The position numbers were made by a program, and so were the translations under genes. From Moheibacter sp035515075 (GTDB lineage Bacteria; Bacteroidota; Bacteroidia; Flavobacteriales; Weeksellaceae), in the NCBI GenBank assembly GCA_035515075.1, contig DATJBZ010000020.1:1-33781 (forward strand): a stretch of DNA of 33,781 nucleotides, written 5' to 3'. Within the stretch, counting starts at the first letter, position 1, and every line of letters starts with the position of its first letter. Of this stretch, positions 7,459-15,886 are shown piece by piece. Below the pieces are notes generated by a model. It saw only the letters and a program-made list of their open reading frames with translations. It did no database searches and had not been told where the DNA came from.

Positions 7459-7473
7459 GCAGAGAGGAAGGGA
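7459..7473. repeat. attR core
   Basis: GCAGAGAGGAAGGGA, identical to 575-589. It spans the discriminator, the acceptor-stem 3' strand and the start of the T-arm of tRNA-Ser, so insertion restores an intact tRNA. Confidence 0.85.
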
Positions 7474-7546
7474 TTCGAACCCTCGATACAGTTGCCCGTA
7501 TACTTGCTTTCCAAGCAAGCGCCTTCAGCCGCTCGGCCACCTCTCT
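7460..7546 (-). tRNA. tRNA-Ser (anticodon GGA)
   Basis: On the minus strand the gene begins AGAGAGG and ends CCTCTCT plus discriminator G, a perfect 7-bp acceptor stem. The anticodon stem CTTGC/GCAAG encloses the loop TTGGAAA, giving anticodon GGA, which reads UCC/UCU. A long variable arm (TATACGGGCAACTGTATC) is typical of class II tRNA-Ser, and the T-loop GGTTCGAATCC is present. CCA is not encoded. It is the attachment site of the element to its left. Confidence 0.97.
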
Positions 7547-7606
7547 AATTAAGGACTGCAAATCTAAATGTTTTTTTCGTATTTACAGCCTATTTGATGA
7601 ATATTA

Positions 7607-8620
7607 TTACCATCTCAACAAAACGCTTCCCCAAGTAAATCCACTGCCAAATGCAGTCATACAAATCAAATCGCCTTTTTCAAATCTGCCTTGTTGATAA
7701 GCCTCGCTCAAAGCAATCGGAATCGAAGCTGCCGTTGTATTGCCGTACTGTTGAATGTTATTGAATACTTGCTCATCACGCAAACCCAATTGTCGTTGAA
7801 CGAACTGACTGATGCGTAAATTCGCTTGATGGGGAATGAACAATTTTAAATCTTCGATCTTTTCTCCTGACTTTTCAAAAGCTTCTTGGATCGATTCTGG
7901 AAAACGTGTTACTGCATGCTTGAACACAAAATTCCCATTCATGTGTGGATAAATCTGCGCTTCTGTGATCTCATTTCCTTCTTGGATCAATTCATCCGAC
8001 CAACCATATTTACTGCCTGGAAAAAGTACCGCCAACTCTTCGGCATGTTCTCCTTCGCTGTGCATATTGGTCGTTATAATTCCTCGATTTTCCTCCTCCG
8101 TAGCTGAAACCACCACCGCTCCTGCCCCATCACCAAATATCACTGAAACACCTCTGCCGCGCGTGCTCATGTCCAATCCAAACGAATGGTTTTCTGCACC
8201 CACCACCAACACATTTTCATACATGCCTGATCGAATGTAAGCATCTGCCGTAGCCAAAGCATACACAAATCCTGAACATTGGTTGCGAATATCCAATGCT
8301 CCGATGGTGTCACAACCTAAATTCTTTTGAAGTTGAACGCCACAACCCGGAAAAAAATAATCGGGACTCAAAGTTGCAAAAATGATGAAATCAATGTCTT
8401 TAGCTGTTAAACCTGCATTCTCAATCGCTTTTTCCGCTGCTTTCGTGCCTAAATCAGAAGTAGTTACGCCAGAATGCTTACCCAAATGTCGACGTTCTTT
8501 GATACCTGTTCTTTCTTGAATCCATTGATCATTGGTTTCCATCACCTGTGCCAAATCATCATTGGTCACTCTATTTTCAGGAACATAATGTCCCACGCCT
8601 TTTATAATTGATCTTTTCAT
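7607..8620 (-). CDS. fabH: 3-oxoacyl-ACP synthase III (KAS III)
   Basis: A 337-residue thiolase-fold enzyme that condenses an acyl-CoA primer with malonyl-ACP to start fatty acid synthesis in the cytoplasm. The catalytic triad is visible: C115 in RNQCSGF, H264 in PHQANLR and N294 in QYGNTTAAS. The C-terminal GSGFTWGSVLLRW is typical of FabH. Length matches the family. It is separated from efp by 140 bp with a terminator, so it is likely an independent unit. The genome may hold FabH paralogues, so this one's role as the main initiator is not certain. Confidence 0.92.
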   Translation of the reverse strand: MKRSIIKGVGHYVPENRVTNDDLAQVMETNDQWIQERTGIKERRHLGKHSGVTTSDLGTKAAEKAIENAGLTAKDIDFIIFATLSPDYFFPGCGVQLQKNLGCDTIGALDIRNQCSGFVYALATADAYIRSGMYENVLVVGAENHSFGLDMSTRGRGVSVIFGDGAGAVVVSATEEENRGIITTNMHSEGEHAEELAVLFPGSKYGWSDELIQEGNEITEAQIYPHMNGNFVFKHAVTRFPESIQEAFEKSGEKIEDLKLFIPHQANLRISQFVQRQLGLRDEQVFNNIQQYGNTTAASIPIALSEAYQQGRFEKGDLICMTAFGSGFTWGSVLLRW

Positions 8621-8713
8621 TTCTCTTTCATTTAAACTGCTAATTTAAAAAAAAATATCGCGTTAAAATAGCCAATTGATTTTCACGCTTAACAATTCTA
8701 TACAAAACAAAAA

Positions 8714-8740
8714 ACCTCACAATGAATCAATTGCGAGGTC
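8714..8740 (-). terminator. Terminator of the lpx-efp operon
   Basis: On the minus strand a stem GACCTCGCAAT/ATTGTGAGGTT is followed by TTTTTG. It lies 20 bases after the efp stop and upstream of fabH. Confidence 0.75.
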
Positions 8741-8760
8741 TTTGTTGCGTTAATTTCAAC

Positions 8761-9327
8761 TTATTCTTTGATGCGTTCCATATAAGAACCATCTTCTGTA
8801 TTGATCTTCACTTTATCTCCTTCGTTGATGAACAAAGGCACGCGAATCTCCGCGCCTGTTTCAGTCGTCGCTGGTTTCATCGCGTTGGTCGCCGTATCAC
8901 CTTTCAATCCTGGTTCAGTGTAAGTCACTTCCATGATCACAAATTGAGGCAAATCAGCTGACAAAGGCGTTTCATCTTCTGCTCTGAACAGAATCGTCAC
9001 CTCATCGCCTGCTTTCATAAATTGCGCATTTTCAATCATGTTTTTGTTCAAATAAACTTGGGTAAAGTCATCATTGTTCATGAAATGAAAACCGTTGTCA
9101 TCCTCATACAAGTATTGGTATTTTCTGGTTTCTACACGAACTTCATCGATTCGGTGTCCAGCAGAAAATGTATTTTCCAAAACTTTGCCATTGGAAACGC
9201 TCTTCAATTTGGTTCTAACAAATGCAGGACCTTTCCCTGGTTTAACATGTTGAAAATCTACGATTTTCCAAGTATCATTGTTCCAATTGATACACAATCC
9301 TTTTCTAATATCTGCGGTTGTTGCCAT
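8761..9327 (-). CDS. efp: Translation elongation factor P
   Basis: A 188-residue EF-P, which relieves ribosome stalling at polyproline stretches. The KOW-like N-terminal domain holds the loop HVKPGKGPAF, with K32 at the tip where E. coli has the modified Lys34. Two OB domains follow, with VTYTEPGLKGDTA and the C-terminal EGDKVKINTEDGSYMER. Length is normal. It starts 16 bases after lpxA and is the last gene of the lpx operon. No EpmA/EpmB-type modification gene is visible nearby. Confidence 0.97.
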   Translation of the reverse strand: MATTADIRKGLCINWNNDTWKIVDFQHVKPGKGPAFVRTKLKSVSNGKVLENTFSAGHRIDEVRVETRKYQYLYEDDNGFHFMNNDDFTQVYLNKNMIENAQFMKAGDEVTILFRAEDETPLSADLPQFVIMEVTYTEPGLKGDTATNAMKPATTETGAEIRVPLFINEGDKVKINTEDGSYMERIKE

Positions 9328-9343
9328 AGCTATATTTTATATT

Positions 9344-10135
9344 TTATTCGTTCCCTCTCGTTGCATATCCCTTCAAAATTCCTCTTGGACTGTCTTCCAA
9401 AAATTCAAGGATCAAATCACGTTCAGGGCTTGATTCAAATTCTGATTTGATGATTTCTAACGCTTGGGTAACGTTTTTACTTTTTTGAAATAAAATGCGG
9501 TAAATGTTCTGAATTTCGGTCACTTTTTCATTGGAAAATCCACGGCGAACCAATCCTACTGAATTGACACCAGCATAGGTCAATGGATTTCGCGCTGCTT
9601 TCACATAAGGCGGAATGTCTTTGCGAACATGTGCGCCTCCTGCGATAAATGCATGCTCGCCAATTTTGGTGAATTGATGCACTGCGCTCATTCCTCCCAA
9701 AAATGCATGATTTCCTATCTCAATGTGTCCTGCCAAACCAACACCATTCACCAAAATCACATGGTCGCCCACTATGCAGTCGTGTGCAATGTGCGCCGTT
9801 GCCATGATCAAACAATGATCGCCTATTTTGGTGTATCCTAAGGCATTGGTCCCTTTGTTGACCGTGACACATTCTCTGATCACTGTGTGGTCGCCAATAT
9901 AAGTCAAGGTTTTTTCGCCTTCGTATTTTAAGTCCTGTGGCTCAGCTGAAATTACAGTGCCTGGGAAAATTTTACAATGCTTGCCAATTCTGGCGCCTTC
10001 CATAATGGTTACATTCGGACCGATCCAAGTACCTTCACCGATTTCGACATCTTGATAAATCGTCGAAAAAGGTTCTATAATGGCTCCTTCTGCAATTTTT
10101 GCATCAGGATGTATGTATGCCAAGGGTTGATTCAT
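9344..10135 (-). CDS. lpxA: Acyl-ACP:UDP-N-acetylglucosamine O-acyltransferase
   Basis: LpxA catalyses the first step of lipid A synthesis, transferring a 3-hydroxyacyl chain to UDP-GlcNAc. The protein is a left-handed beta-helix of hexapeptide repeats, with catalytic motif AHIAHDC (second His about residue 118 from this ATG) and a helical C-terminal domain. I chose the ATG at 10135 (MNQPLAYIHP, 263 aa) over an in-frame TTG at 10144, because family members start about this far before IHP. It follows lpxC-fabZ directly and precedes efp by 16 bases, so it is cotranscribed with both. Confidence 0.95.
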   Translation of the reverse strand: MNQPLAYIHPDAKIAEGAIIEPFSTIYQDVEIGEGTWIGPNVTIMEGARIGKHCKIFPGTVISAEPQDLKYEGEKTLTYIGDHTVIRECVTVNKGTNALGYTKIGDHCLIMATAHIAHDCIVGDHVILVNGVGLAGHIEIGNHAFLGGMSAVHQFTKIGEHAFIAGGAHVRKDIPPYVKAARNPLTYAGVNSVGLVRRGFSNEKVTEIQNIYRILFQKSKNVTQALEIIKSEFESSPERDLILEFLEDSPRGILKGYATRGNE

Positions 10136-10145
10136 GGGCTTCAAA

Positions 10146-11540
10146 TTAAATTTTATCTTTGGTTACCAACGCCATCATTTCTGCCTCTACAGCAATGGTA
10201 TCATTTACATAACCGTAACCTTGCATATGCACGATGCCTCTTCTAATCGGTTGCAATAAATCTACTTTCAAAATCAAAGTGTCGCCTGGAATCACTTTTC
10301 GTTTGAATTTCACATTTTCAATTTTCATGAAATAGGTCGAATAATCCTTCGGATCATCAATTTCACCCAAAACCAAAATTCCGCCCAACTGCGCCATGGC
10401 TTCTACTTGTAAAACACCTGGCATGACAGGCTCTTGTGGAAAATGTCCCACAAAAAACGGTTCGTTCATCGTGACATTCTTCACGCCTACCAAAGTAGTT
10501 TCTGAACGCTCAATCACCTTGTCCAACAACAAAAATGGTGGACGATGCGGCAATATTTTCATGATATCATTGATATCGTACACCGGTTTTTTGGTCAAGT
10601 CAAATTCCGGTACATTTTTTCTTTTTGCGATAGCGATTTGTTTGCTTAATTTTTTAGCGAAATTCGTATTGATTTGATGACCGGGTTTGTTGGCGATGAT
10701 TTTCGCTTTCAATTTTGTCCCAATCAAAGCCAAATCCCCAACAACGTCCAACAATTTATGGCGCGCTGCTTCATTGGGATAATGCAAAGTAATGTTGTCC
10801 AACACACCATTGGGCTGAATGGACACATCATCTTTTTTGAATGCTTTGATCAATTTCTCTTTGGTTTCTGGTGTAATTTCTTTGTCCACATAGACAATCG
10901 CATTGCCCAAATCTCCTCCTTTGATCAAGCCGGCATCCAATAAATATTCGATTTCATGCAAAAAACTAAAGGTTCTTGCATTGGAAATTTCATGCTTAAA
11001 TTCTGAAATGTGTTTGATGGAAGCGTTTTGAGTTCCCAAAACTTTGGTCCCAAAATCCACCATGGCGGTCACTTGGTAGTGATCCGAAGGAATGGCTGTG
11101 ATTTCAGAGCCCGTTTCAGGATCGGTATAAGTGACGATGTCTTTGACAACATAATATTCTCTGTCTTCCTCTTGCTCTTCAATGCCTGCTTTTTCAATGG
11201 CTTCAATGAAAAACTTGGAAGAACCATCCAAAATAGGCACTTCTGAATTGTTGATCTCGATGTAGGCATTGTCCAAATCCATTCCCGTCAAAGCGGCCAA
11301 CAAATGTTCTGTTGTATGAATTTTCACGCCTTTTTTCTCGATGGTTGTTCCTCTTTCCGTACTCGTAACATAATTCGCATCTGCTTCTACATGAGGCATA
11401 CCTTCCAAATCGGTACGAATGAATACAAATCCAGTATTGGCTGGTGCTGGCTTTAACTTCATGGTCACTTCTTTCCCCGTATGAAGCCCCACACCATGCA
11501 AAGTGTATTCACTGGCTAAAGTTTTTTGTTTATCAGACAT
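10146..11540 (-). CDS. lpxC-fabZ: Bifunctional LpxC deacetylase / FabZ dehydratase
   Basis: A 464-residue fusion. Residues 1-305 are LpxC, the zinc UDP-3-O-acyl-GlcNAc deacetylase committing to lipid A. Zinc ligands are visible as H79 (HTTEHL), H261 and D265 (RHKLLD), with general acid/base H288 (NKPGH). Residues about 315-464 are FabZ, 3-hydroxyacyl-ACP dehydratase, with LPHRPPFLLLD, H366 in GHFP and E380 in MPGVLQVEAMAQ, 14 residues apart as in the family. This fusion is established in Bacteroidota and couples lipid A and fatty acid synthesis. Its ATG overlaps the lpxD stop by one base (TAATG). Confidence 0.97.
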   Translation of the reverse strand: MSDKQKTLASEYTLHGVGLHTGKEVTMKLKPAPANTGFVFIRTDLEGMPHVEADANYVTSTERGTTIEKKGVKIHTTEHLLAALTGMDLDNAYIEINNSEVPILDGSSKFFIEAIEKAGIEEQEEDREYYVVKDIVTYTDPETGSEITAIPSDHYQVTAMVDFGTKVLGTQNASIKHISEFKHEISNARTFSFLHEIEYLLDAGLIKGGDLGNAIVYVDKEITPETKEKLIKAFKKDDVSIQPNGVLDNITLHYPNEAARHKLLDVVGDLALIGTKLKAKIIANKPGHQINTNFAKKLSKQIAIAKRKNVPEFDLTKKPVYDINDIMKILPHRPPFLLLDKVIERSETTLVGVKNVTMNEPFFVGHFPQEPVMPGVLQVEAMAQLGGILVLGEIDDPKDYSTYFMKIENVKFKRKVIPGDTLILKVDLLQPIRRGIVHMQGYGYVNDTIAVEAEMMALVTKDKI

Positions 11541-12577
11541 TAATCTTTGATTGTTTGTTGCTTAATTTCTTTTTCTAATTCTTCAATTTTTTTGACGATG
11601 TTCGGAAAATTACGGAAATATACATAAGATTTTCTAAAGTCCGTTGCATCCATTGCAGGCGAACCGTACATTTTCCCACCATCAACGACATCATTGTTCA
11701 CACCACTTTGTGCTTGAATCTGAACATGATCGCCTATTTTTAAATGACCGACGATCCCCACTTGACCTCCAATGATGCAGTTTTTCCCAATTTTGGTCGA
11801 ACCTGCCACACCAGATTGTGAGGCGATCACTGTATTTTCATTGATTTCAACATTGTGTGCAATTTGAATTTGGTTGTCCAATTTCACGCCAGAACGAATG
11901 ATGGTTGAACCCAAAGTCGCCCGATCAATCGTACAGGATGCACCGATTTCGACATGGTCCTCAATGATGACATTGCCTATTTGAGGCACTTTTTCCATTC
12001 GTCCATCCGCCGTTGGCGCAAATCCAAAACCATCCGCACCAATGACTGTATTGGCATGAATGATGCAGTTTTCACCAATATTGGTATCCGGATACAAACG
12101 AACACCTGTGTGAATCACTGTTCCTTTTCCGATGTTGACATTTTCTCCAATGTGCACATTGGAATGGACCATCACCTCATCAGCGATTTTGCTTCCTTCT
12201 CCAATGCTGACAAAACTCCCAATGAAGAGATTTTCTCCCAACTGAACGCTTTCGTGAATGTCTACATTTTGAGAAATTCCCGTTTTTTTGCCTTTCAAAT
12301 GATTGGCATAATTCAACAATTTGGTGAATGCTTGGTACGCATCTTTCACATAAATCAAGGTAGATTCCACTTCCTTTTTGGGCGTGAAACTCTCCGAGAC
12401 AATCACAATTGACGCTTTGGTACTATACAAATAAGGTTCATATTTCAAATTGGATAAAAATGAAATCGATCCAGATTCTCCTTCTTCAATTTTAGAAAGT
12501 GTCCCCACAGTCACTTCAGCATTTCCTTCTATTCTTCCTTCTAATACGGAAGCGATTTCTACTGCACTAAATTCCAT
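11540..12577 (-). CDS. lpxD: UDP-3-O-acylglucosamine N-acyltransferase
   Basis: LpxD adds the N-linked 3-hydroxyacyl chain in the third lipid A step. The N-terminal domain (about 1-100) binds uridine. Residues 100-310 form a hexapeptide-repeat beta-helix containing catalytic QIQIAHNVEI, and a short helix ends the protein. The start chosen is the ATG at 12577 (MEFSAVEIASVLEG), matching the family's N-terminus; a TTG nine bases upstream is less likely. It lies 39 bases after the HD-domain gene and overlaps lpxC-fabZ by one base. Confidence 0.95.
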   Translation of the reverse strand: MEFSAVEIASVLEGRIEGNAEVTVGTLSKIEEGESGSISFLSNLKYEPYLYSTKASIVIVSESFTPKKEVESTLIYVKDAYQAFTKLLNYANHLKGKKTGISQNVDIHESVQLGENLFIGSFVSIGEGSKIADEVMVHSNVHIGENVNIGKGTVIHTGVRLYPDTNIGENCIIHANTVIGADGFGFAPTADGRMEKVPQIGNVIIEDHVEIGASCTIDRATLGSTIIRSGVKLDNQIQIAHNVEINENTVIASQSGVAGSTKIGKNCIIGGQVGIVGHLKIGDHVQIQAQSGVNNDVVDGGKMYGSPAMDATDFRKSYVYFRNFPNIVKKIEELEKEIKQQTIKD

Positions 12578-12616
12578 AGTATGCAAAAGTATTAATTTTG
12601 CTCATATATCATGAGC

Positions 12617-13834
12617 TTATCCTAAGTTTTTGTTAACATCTAAATAACACAGATGGTATTTTTCAATCGAATTTAGCAAATGATGGGACAATATCTGCAA
12701 AGGCGAAGCAGAAATTTCTTGTATTTTTTTGCTTTTATCCAATATATAAATCGGCCCATGGTCCTTGTCATACGGTGTGATTTTTATTTTGGATTGATGA
12801 ACAAAATAACTGACATCCTCCACTTCCATGAATTCAGCAATTTCTCGCTTCAATTTGTCCACAGTTTGATCGTCCACTTTTTGATTGAAAATTTTGGAAA
12901 TGGGCAATTGTCGATTGACCAAAGATTTCGATAAATAGGACAAAATCTTGTCTTCGTGGTATTGCCAAGCTTTCAAAGAAATCCAAACATCACTGTCATC
13001 CAAACGTGTGAACTGTTGCAAACGCTCCGTCAAATCATCGTTTTCGTTTTTTTGTAAAAAATATTGCAAAGCTTCCGTCGCAAACACATCCACATTTTTT
13101 GCACTCAGTTCTTTCGCCCTTCTCAAAGCTTGGGTGACCAAAACTTCTGCTGTGAATGAGGATTTGTGACTGTACACTTGCCAATACATGAACATTCTCG
13201 CTGCCAAATATTTTTCGACCGAATAAATTCCTTTCGAATCCACCACCAATTCATCATTGAAAACATTTAAAGTTGAAATAATTCGTTCTGGATTGATGTT
13301 GCCTTCGACAACACCCGTAAAAAAACTATCTCTTTTCAAATAATCCATGCGGTCCATGTCCAATTGGCTGGAAACCAATTGCGTCAAAAATTTCCGTGGA
13401 TATTCGCCCTTGAAAATTTGAATCGCCAAATCCAACTGACCCGAAAATTCTTCATTCAACAATTCCATCAAATGCAAAGATATTTTTTCATGCACCCAAT
13501 CTTCCATGATAGCATATTCCAAAGCATGCGAAAATGGACCATGGCCAATGTCATGCAATAAAATCGCACACAAAACGCCGTTTTCTTCCTCTTTTGATAT
13601 ATTTATCTCTTTCAAACGCAAAGTTTCTATCGCCTTTTGCGTCAAATGCATTGCACCTAAGGCATGATGAAAACGAGAATGACGCGCACCCGGATAAACC
13701 AATTCCGTCAAACCGGTTTGGCATATTCTTCGCAATCGTTGAAAATAAGGATGCTGAATGATATCGAAAATTAATTCGCTGGGTATGCTAATAAATCCAT
13801 GCACTGGATCGTTAAATACCTTGAGTTTGTTCAC
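12617..13834 (-). CDS. HD-domain phosphohydrolase (SAMHD1/dGTPase-like)
   Basis: A 405-residue HD-superfamily hydrolase. Metal-binding residues are visible in HSRFHHALGAM, then LLHDIGHGPFSHALE (the HD pair) and a distal Asp in SSQLDMDRMDYLKRD. The N-terminus KVFNDPVHGFI is typical of the dNTPase/SAMHD1-like branch, so hydrolysis of (d)NTPs is likely, though substrates differ within the family. I prefer the GTG at 13834 because GGAG precedes it by five bases; a TTG at 13861 is possible. It is the first gene of the lpx operon and is divergent from porX. Confidence 0.88.
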   Translation of the reverse strand: MNKLKVFNDPVHGFISIPSELIFDIIQHPYFQRLRRICQTGLTELVYPGARHSRFHHALGAMHLTQKAIETLRLKEINISKEEENGVLCAILLHDIGHGPFSHALEYAIMEDWVHEKISLHLMELLNEEFSGQLDLAIQIFKGEYPRKFLTQLVSSQLDMDRMDYLKRDSFFTGVVEGNINPERIISTLNVFNDELVVDSKGIYSVEKYLAARMFMYWQVYSHKSSFTAEVLVTQALRRAKELSAKNVDVFATEALQYFLQKNENDDLTERLQQFTRLDDSDVWISLKAWQYHEDKILSYLSKSLVNRQLPISKIFNQKVDDQTVDKLKREIAEFMEVEDVSYFVHQSKIKITPYDKDHGPIYILDKSKKIQEISASPLQILSHHLLNSIEKYHLCYLDVNKNLG

Positions 13835-13896
13835 ATACTCCAAAATCAGTAATTTACACAAAATTCGTGCACAAAATTAAGCAAAAAACCACACTT

Positions 13897-15444
13897 ATGG
13901 CGATAAAAATATTATGGATCGATGATGAAATTGAGTTATTAAAAGCTCATGCACTATTTTTAGAAAAAAAAGGCTACACCACACAAATGATCAACAATGC
14001 AACAGATGCCTTGGAAATCATTCCCCACGAAAATTTCTCTGCCATTTTAATCGATGAGAACATGCCCGGCATGGGCGGTTTAGAAGCTTTGCAAAAAATC
14101 AAAGAAATCAAACCTCAATTGCCGATTGTGATGATCACCAAAAGTGAAGAAGAGCACATCATGGAAGAAGCCATCGGTGCGCACATCGCGGATTATTTGA
14201 TCAAACCAGTCAATCCCAACCAAATTTTAATGAGCTTGAAAAAGATTTTGGATGGCAACAAAATCATCACAGAAAAAGCTGTAGTCAACTACCAACAAGA
14301 GTTTCGGATTATCGCCATGGACATCATGAACGCACGTGATTTCATCGATTGGCAAGACATTTATAAAAAATTGGTGTTTTGGGAATTGGAATTGGAAAAC
14401 ATCCAAGATGCTGAAATGGTCAAAATTTTGGAAAACCAAAAACAAGATGCCAATGCTTCTTTCTTTAAATTCATTGAAAGAAATTATTTGGACTGGATGG
14501 GCAACAACGAAAAACCTGTGCTTTCCAATATGGTGTTCAAGGATTGGGTGCGTCCGCATTTGAGCAAAGACAAAAACACTTTGCTGATCATGATCGATAA
14601 TTTAAGGTACGATCAATGGAAAACCATCGAACCACTTTTCTCTCAATTTTACCATGTGGAAAAAGAAGAAATGTATTACAGCATTTTGCCATCAGCTACA
14701 CAGTACGCAAGAAATGCTTTTTTTTCAGGTCTAATGCCTGCGGAAATTGAGAGACGCTATCCCAACGAATGGAAAAACGACAACGACGAAGGCAACAAAA
14801 ATCAATTTGAAAAAGAATTTTTGGCCGATCAAATGAAACGATTGGGCTTGGCGGATTTGAGTTTACAATACTATAAAATCCTGAACTCTGATTTTGAAAA
14901 GAAAATTCTGGATGATTTCAACCATTACCGAAACAAAAACCTAACGGTCATTGTCTACAACTTTATCGACATTCTTTCCCATGCCAAAACTGACAATCGA
15001 ATTGTGAGTCAATTGATCCGAGATGACAAAACCTACCGATCGATGACCAAAAACTGGTTTGCCAATTCCTATTTGTTGCAAATCGTCAAAAAAGCACAAG
15101 AAGAAGGCATGAAAGTGCTATTGACCACCGACCATGGAACCATTTTCGTGCGCAAGCCTTCTCAAGTCGTGGGCGACAGAGAAACCAGCACCAACATTCG
15201 TTACAAAATGGGCCGAAAATTAATTTATGATGAAAACGATGTTTTTGTGATTGACCGTGCTGAAGATTTTCATTTGCCGAGAGTGAATGTCAGTTCAAAA
15301 TACATTTTTGCCAAAGAGGATTTGTTTTTGGCCTTTCCAAAAAATTACAACCAATATGTGAATTATTACAAAGAAACCTATCAACATGGTGGCATTTCAA
15401 TGGAAGAAATGATCATTCCTTTTGTAACTTTGAACCCAAAATAA
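13897..15444 (+). CDS. porX: PorX-type response regulator with PglZ domain
   Basis: A 515-residue regulator of the type IX secretion system. Residues 1-120 are a receiver domain with acidic residues D9-D10, phosphoacceptor D53 (LIDENMPGMGG), T81 and K103. The rest is a PglZ/alkaline-phosphatase-like domain with metal-site motifs MIDNLRYDQW (D234), PSATQYARN, TTDHGT (D412, H413) and YQHGG (H497). In Porphyromonas gingivalis PorX pairs with the sensor PorY and acts through the sigma factor SigP; none of those is in this window. The ATG at 13897 is preferred to a GTG at 13867. It leads the tsaE-ald gene group. Confidence 0.93.
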   Translation: MAIKILWIDDEIELLKAHALFLEKKGYTTQMINNATDALEIIPHENFSAILIDENMPGMGGLEALQKIKEIKPQLPIVMITKSEEEHIMEEAIGAHIADYLIKPVNPNQILMSLKKILDGNKIITEKAVVNYQQEFRIIAMDIMNARDFIDWQDIYKKLVFWELELENIQDAEMVKILENQKQDANASFFKFIERNYLDWMGNNEKPVLSNMVFKDWVRPHLSKDKNTLLIMIDNLRYDQWKTIEPLFSQFYHVEKEEMYYSILPSATQYARNAFFSGLMPAEIERRYPNEWKNDNDEGNKNQFEKEFLADQMKRLGLADLSLQYYKILNSDFEKKILDDFNHYRNKNLTVIVYNFIDILSHAKTDNRIVSQLIRDDKTYRSMTKNWFANSYLLQIVKKAQEEGMKVLLTTDHGTIFVRKPSQVVGDRETSTNIRYKMGRKLIYDENDVFVIDRAEDFHLPRVNVSSKYIFAKEDLFLAFPKNYNQYVNYYKETYQHGGISMEEMIIPFVTLNPK

Positions 15445-15472
15445 AGGATCATTCTTTGGTAATCAAATCTAC

Positions 15473-15877
15473 ATGAAAAAAACCATTCAAAGCTTGGATG
15501 AATTAGCGGTTTTGGCACAAGAAATCGCTTCGAAACTCCAATTCAACATCGTTTTGTTCGAAGGCAATTTGGGCGCTGGAAAAACAACTTTGATCAAATT
15601 ATTGGCCCAAGCATTGGGCAGTCAAGATGTTGTCAGCAGTCCAACTTTCTCTATTGTTAACGAATACAGCATTCCCAACGGAAAAATCTTTCATTTCGAT
15701 TTGTACCGCATTGAATCCGAAGAAGAAGCCTTGAATTTTGGTGTAGAAGAATATTTGGATTCGGGCGACTATTGTTTCATCGAATGGCCAGACACCATCC
15801 ACAACTTATTGCCAGAGGATTTTCATCGCATTGAAATAAATGCAACCGCCGAAAAAAGAACCATTATTTTTACTTAA
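15473..15877 (+). CDS. tsaE: tRNA t6A synthesis ATPase TsaE
   Basis: A 134-residue P-loop ATPase needed with TsaB, TsaD and TsaC to make N6-threonylcarbamoyladenosine at position 37 of ANN-decoding tRNAs. Walker A is GNLGAGKTT (31-39), followed by SSPTFSIVNEY, HFDLYR and FIEWP, all family hallmarks. It lies 28 bases after porX and 9 bases before ald. Its partner tsaD is 13.5 kb further along the same strand. Confidence 0.96.
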   Translation: MKKTIQSLDELAVLAQEIASKLQFNIVLFEGNLGAGKTTLIKLLAQALGSQDVVSSPTFSIVNEYSIPNGKIFHFDLYRIESEEEALNFGVEEYLDSGDYCFIEWPDTIHNLLPEDFHRIEINATAEKRTIIFT

Positions 15878-15886
15878 TTTTAGGGC

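Larger units (their letters stand above)
575..7473. mobile_element. About 6.9-kb integrative element inserted at the 3' end of tRNA-Ser
   Basis: The element is bounded by the perfect 15-bp direct repeat GCAGAGAGGAAGGGA at 575-589 and 7459-7473; the right copy is the tRNA 3' end. Inside, all eight genes are on the plus strand: tyrosine integrase, unknown, excisionase-like HTH, small winged-helix-like protein, RepA-like ATPase, zinc-finger/Toprim protein, GRPKG protein and unknown. No relaxase, type IV secretion, capsid, terminase or resistance gene is recognisable. Base composition looks richer in A/T than the flanking chromosome, judged by eye. Integration, excision and replication functions are supported by gene content; transfer functions are absent, so it may depend on a helper. 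It could also be a decayed larger element. Confidence 0.85.

Noticed and set aside
7326..7514. Minus-strand open frame overlapping tRNA-Ser and its terminator
   Set aside because: It runs through the tRNA, attR and two terminators, so it is not a gene.
10396..12412. Plus-strand open frames opposite the lpx genes
   Set aside because: The opposite strand encodes complete LpxC-FabZ and LpxD with all catalytic residues.
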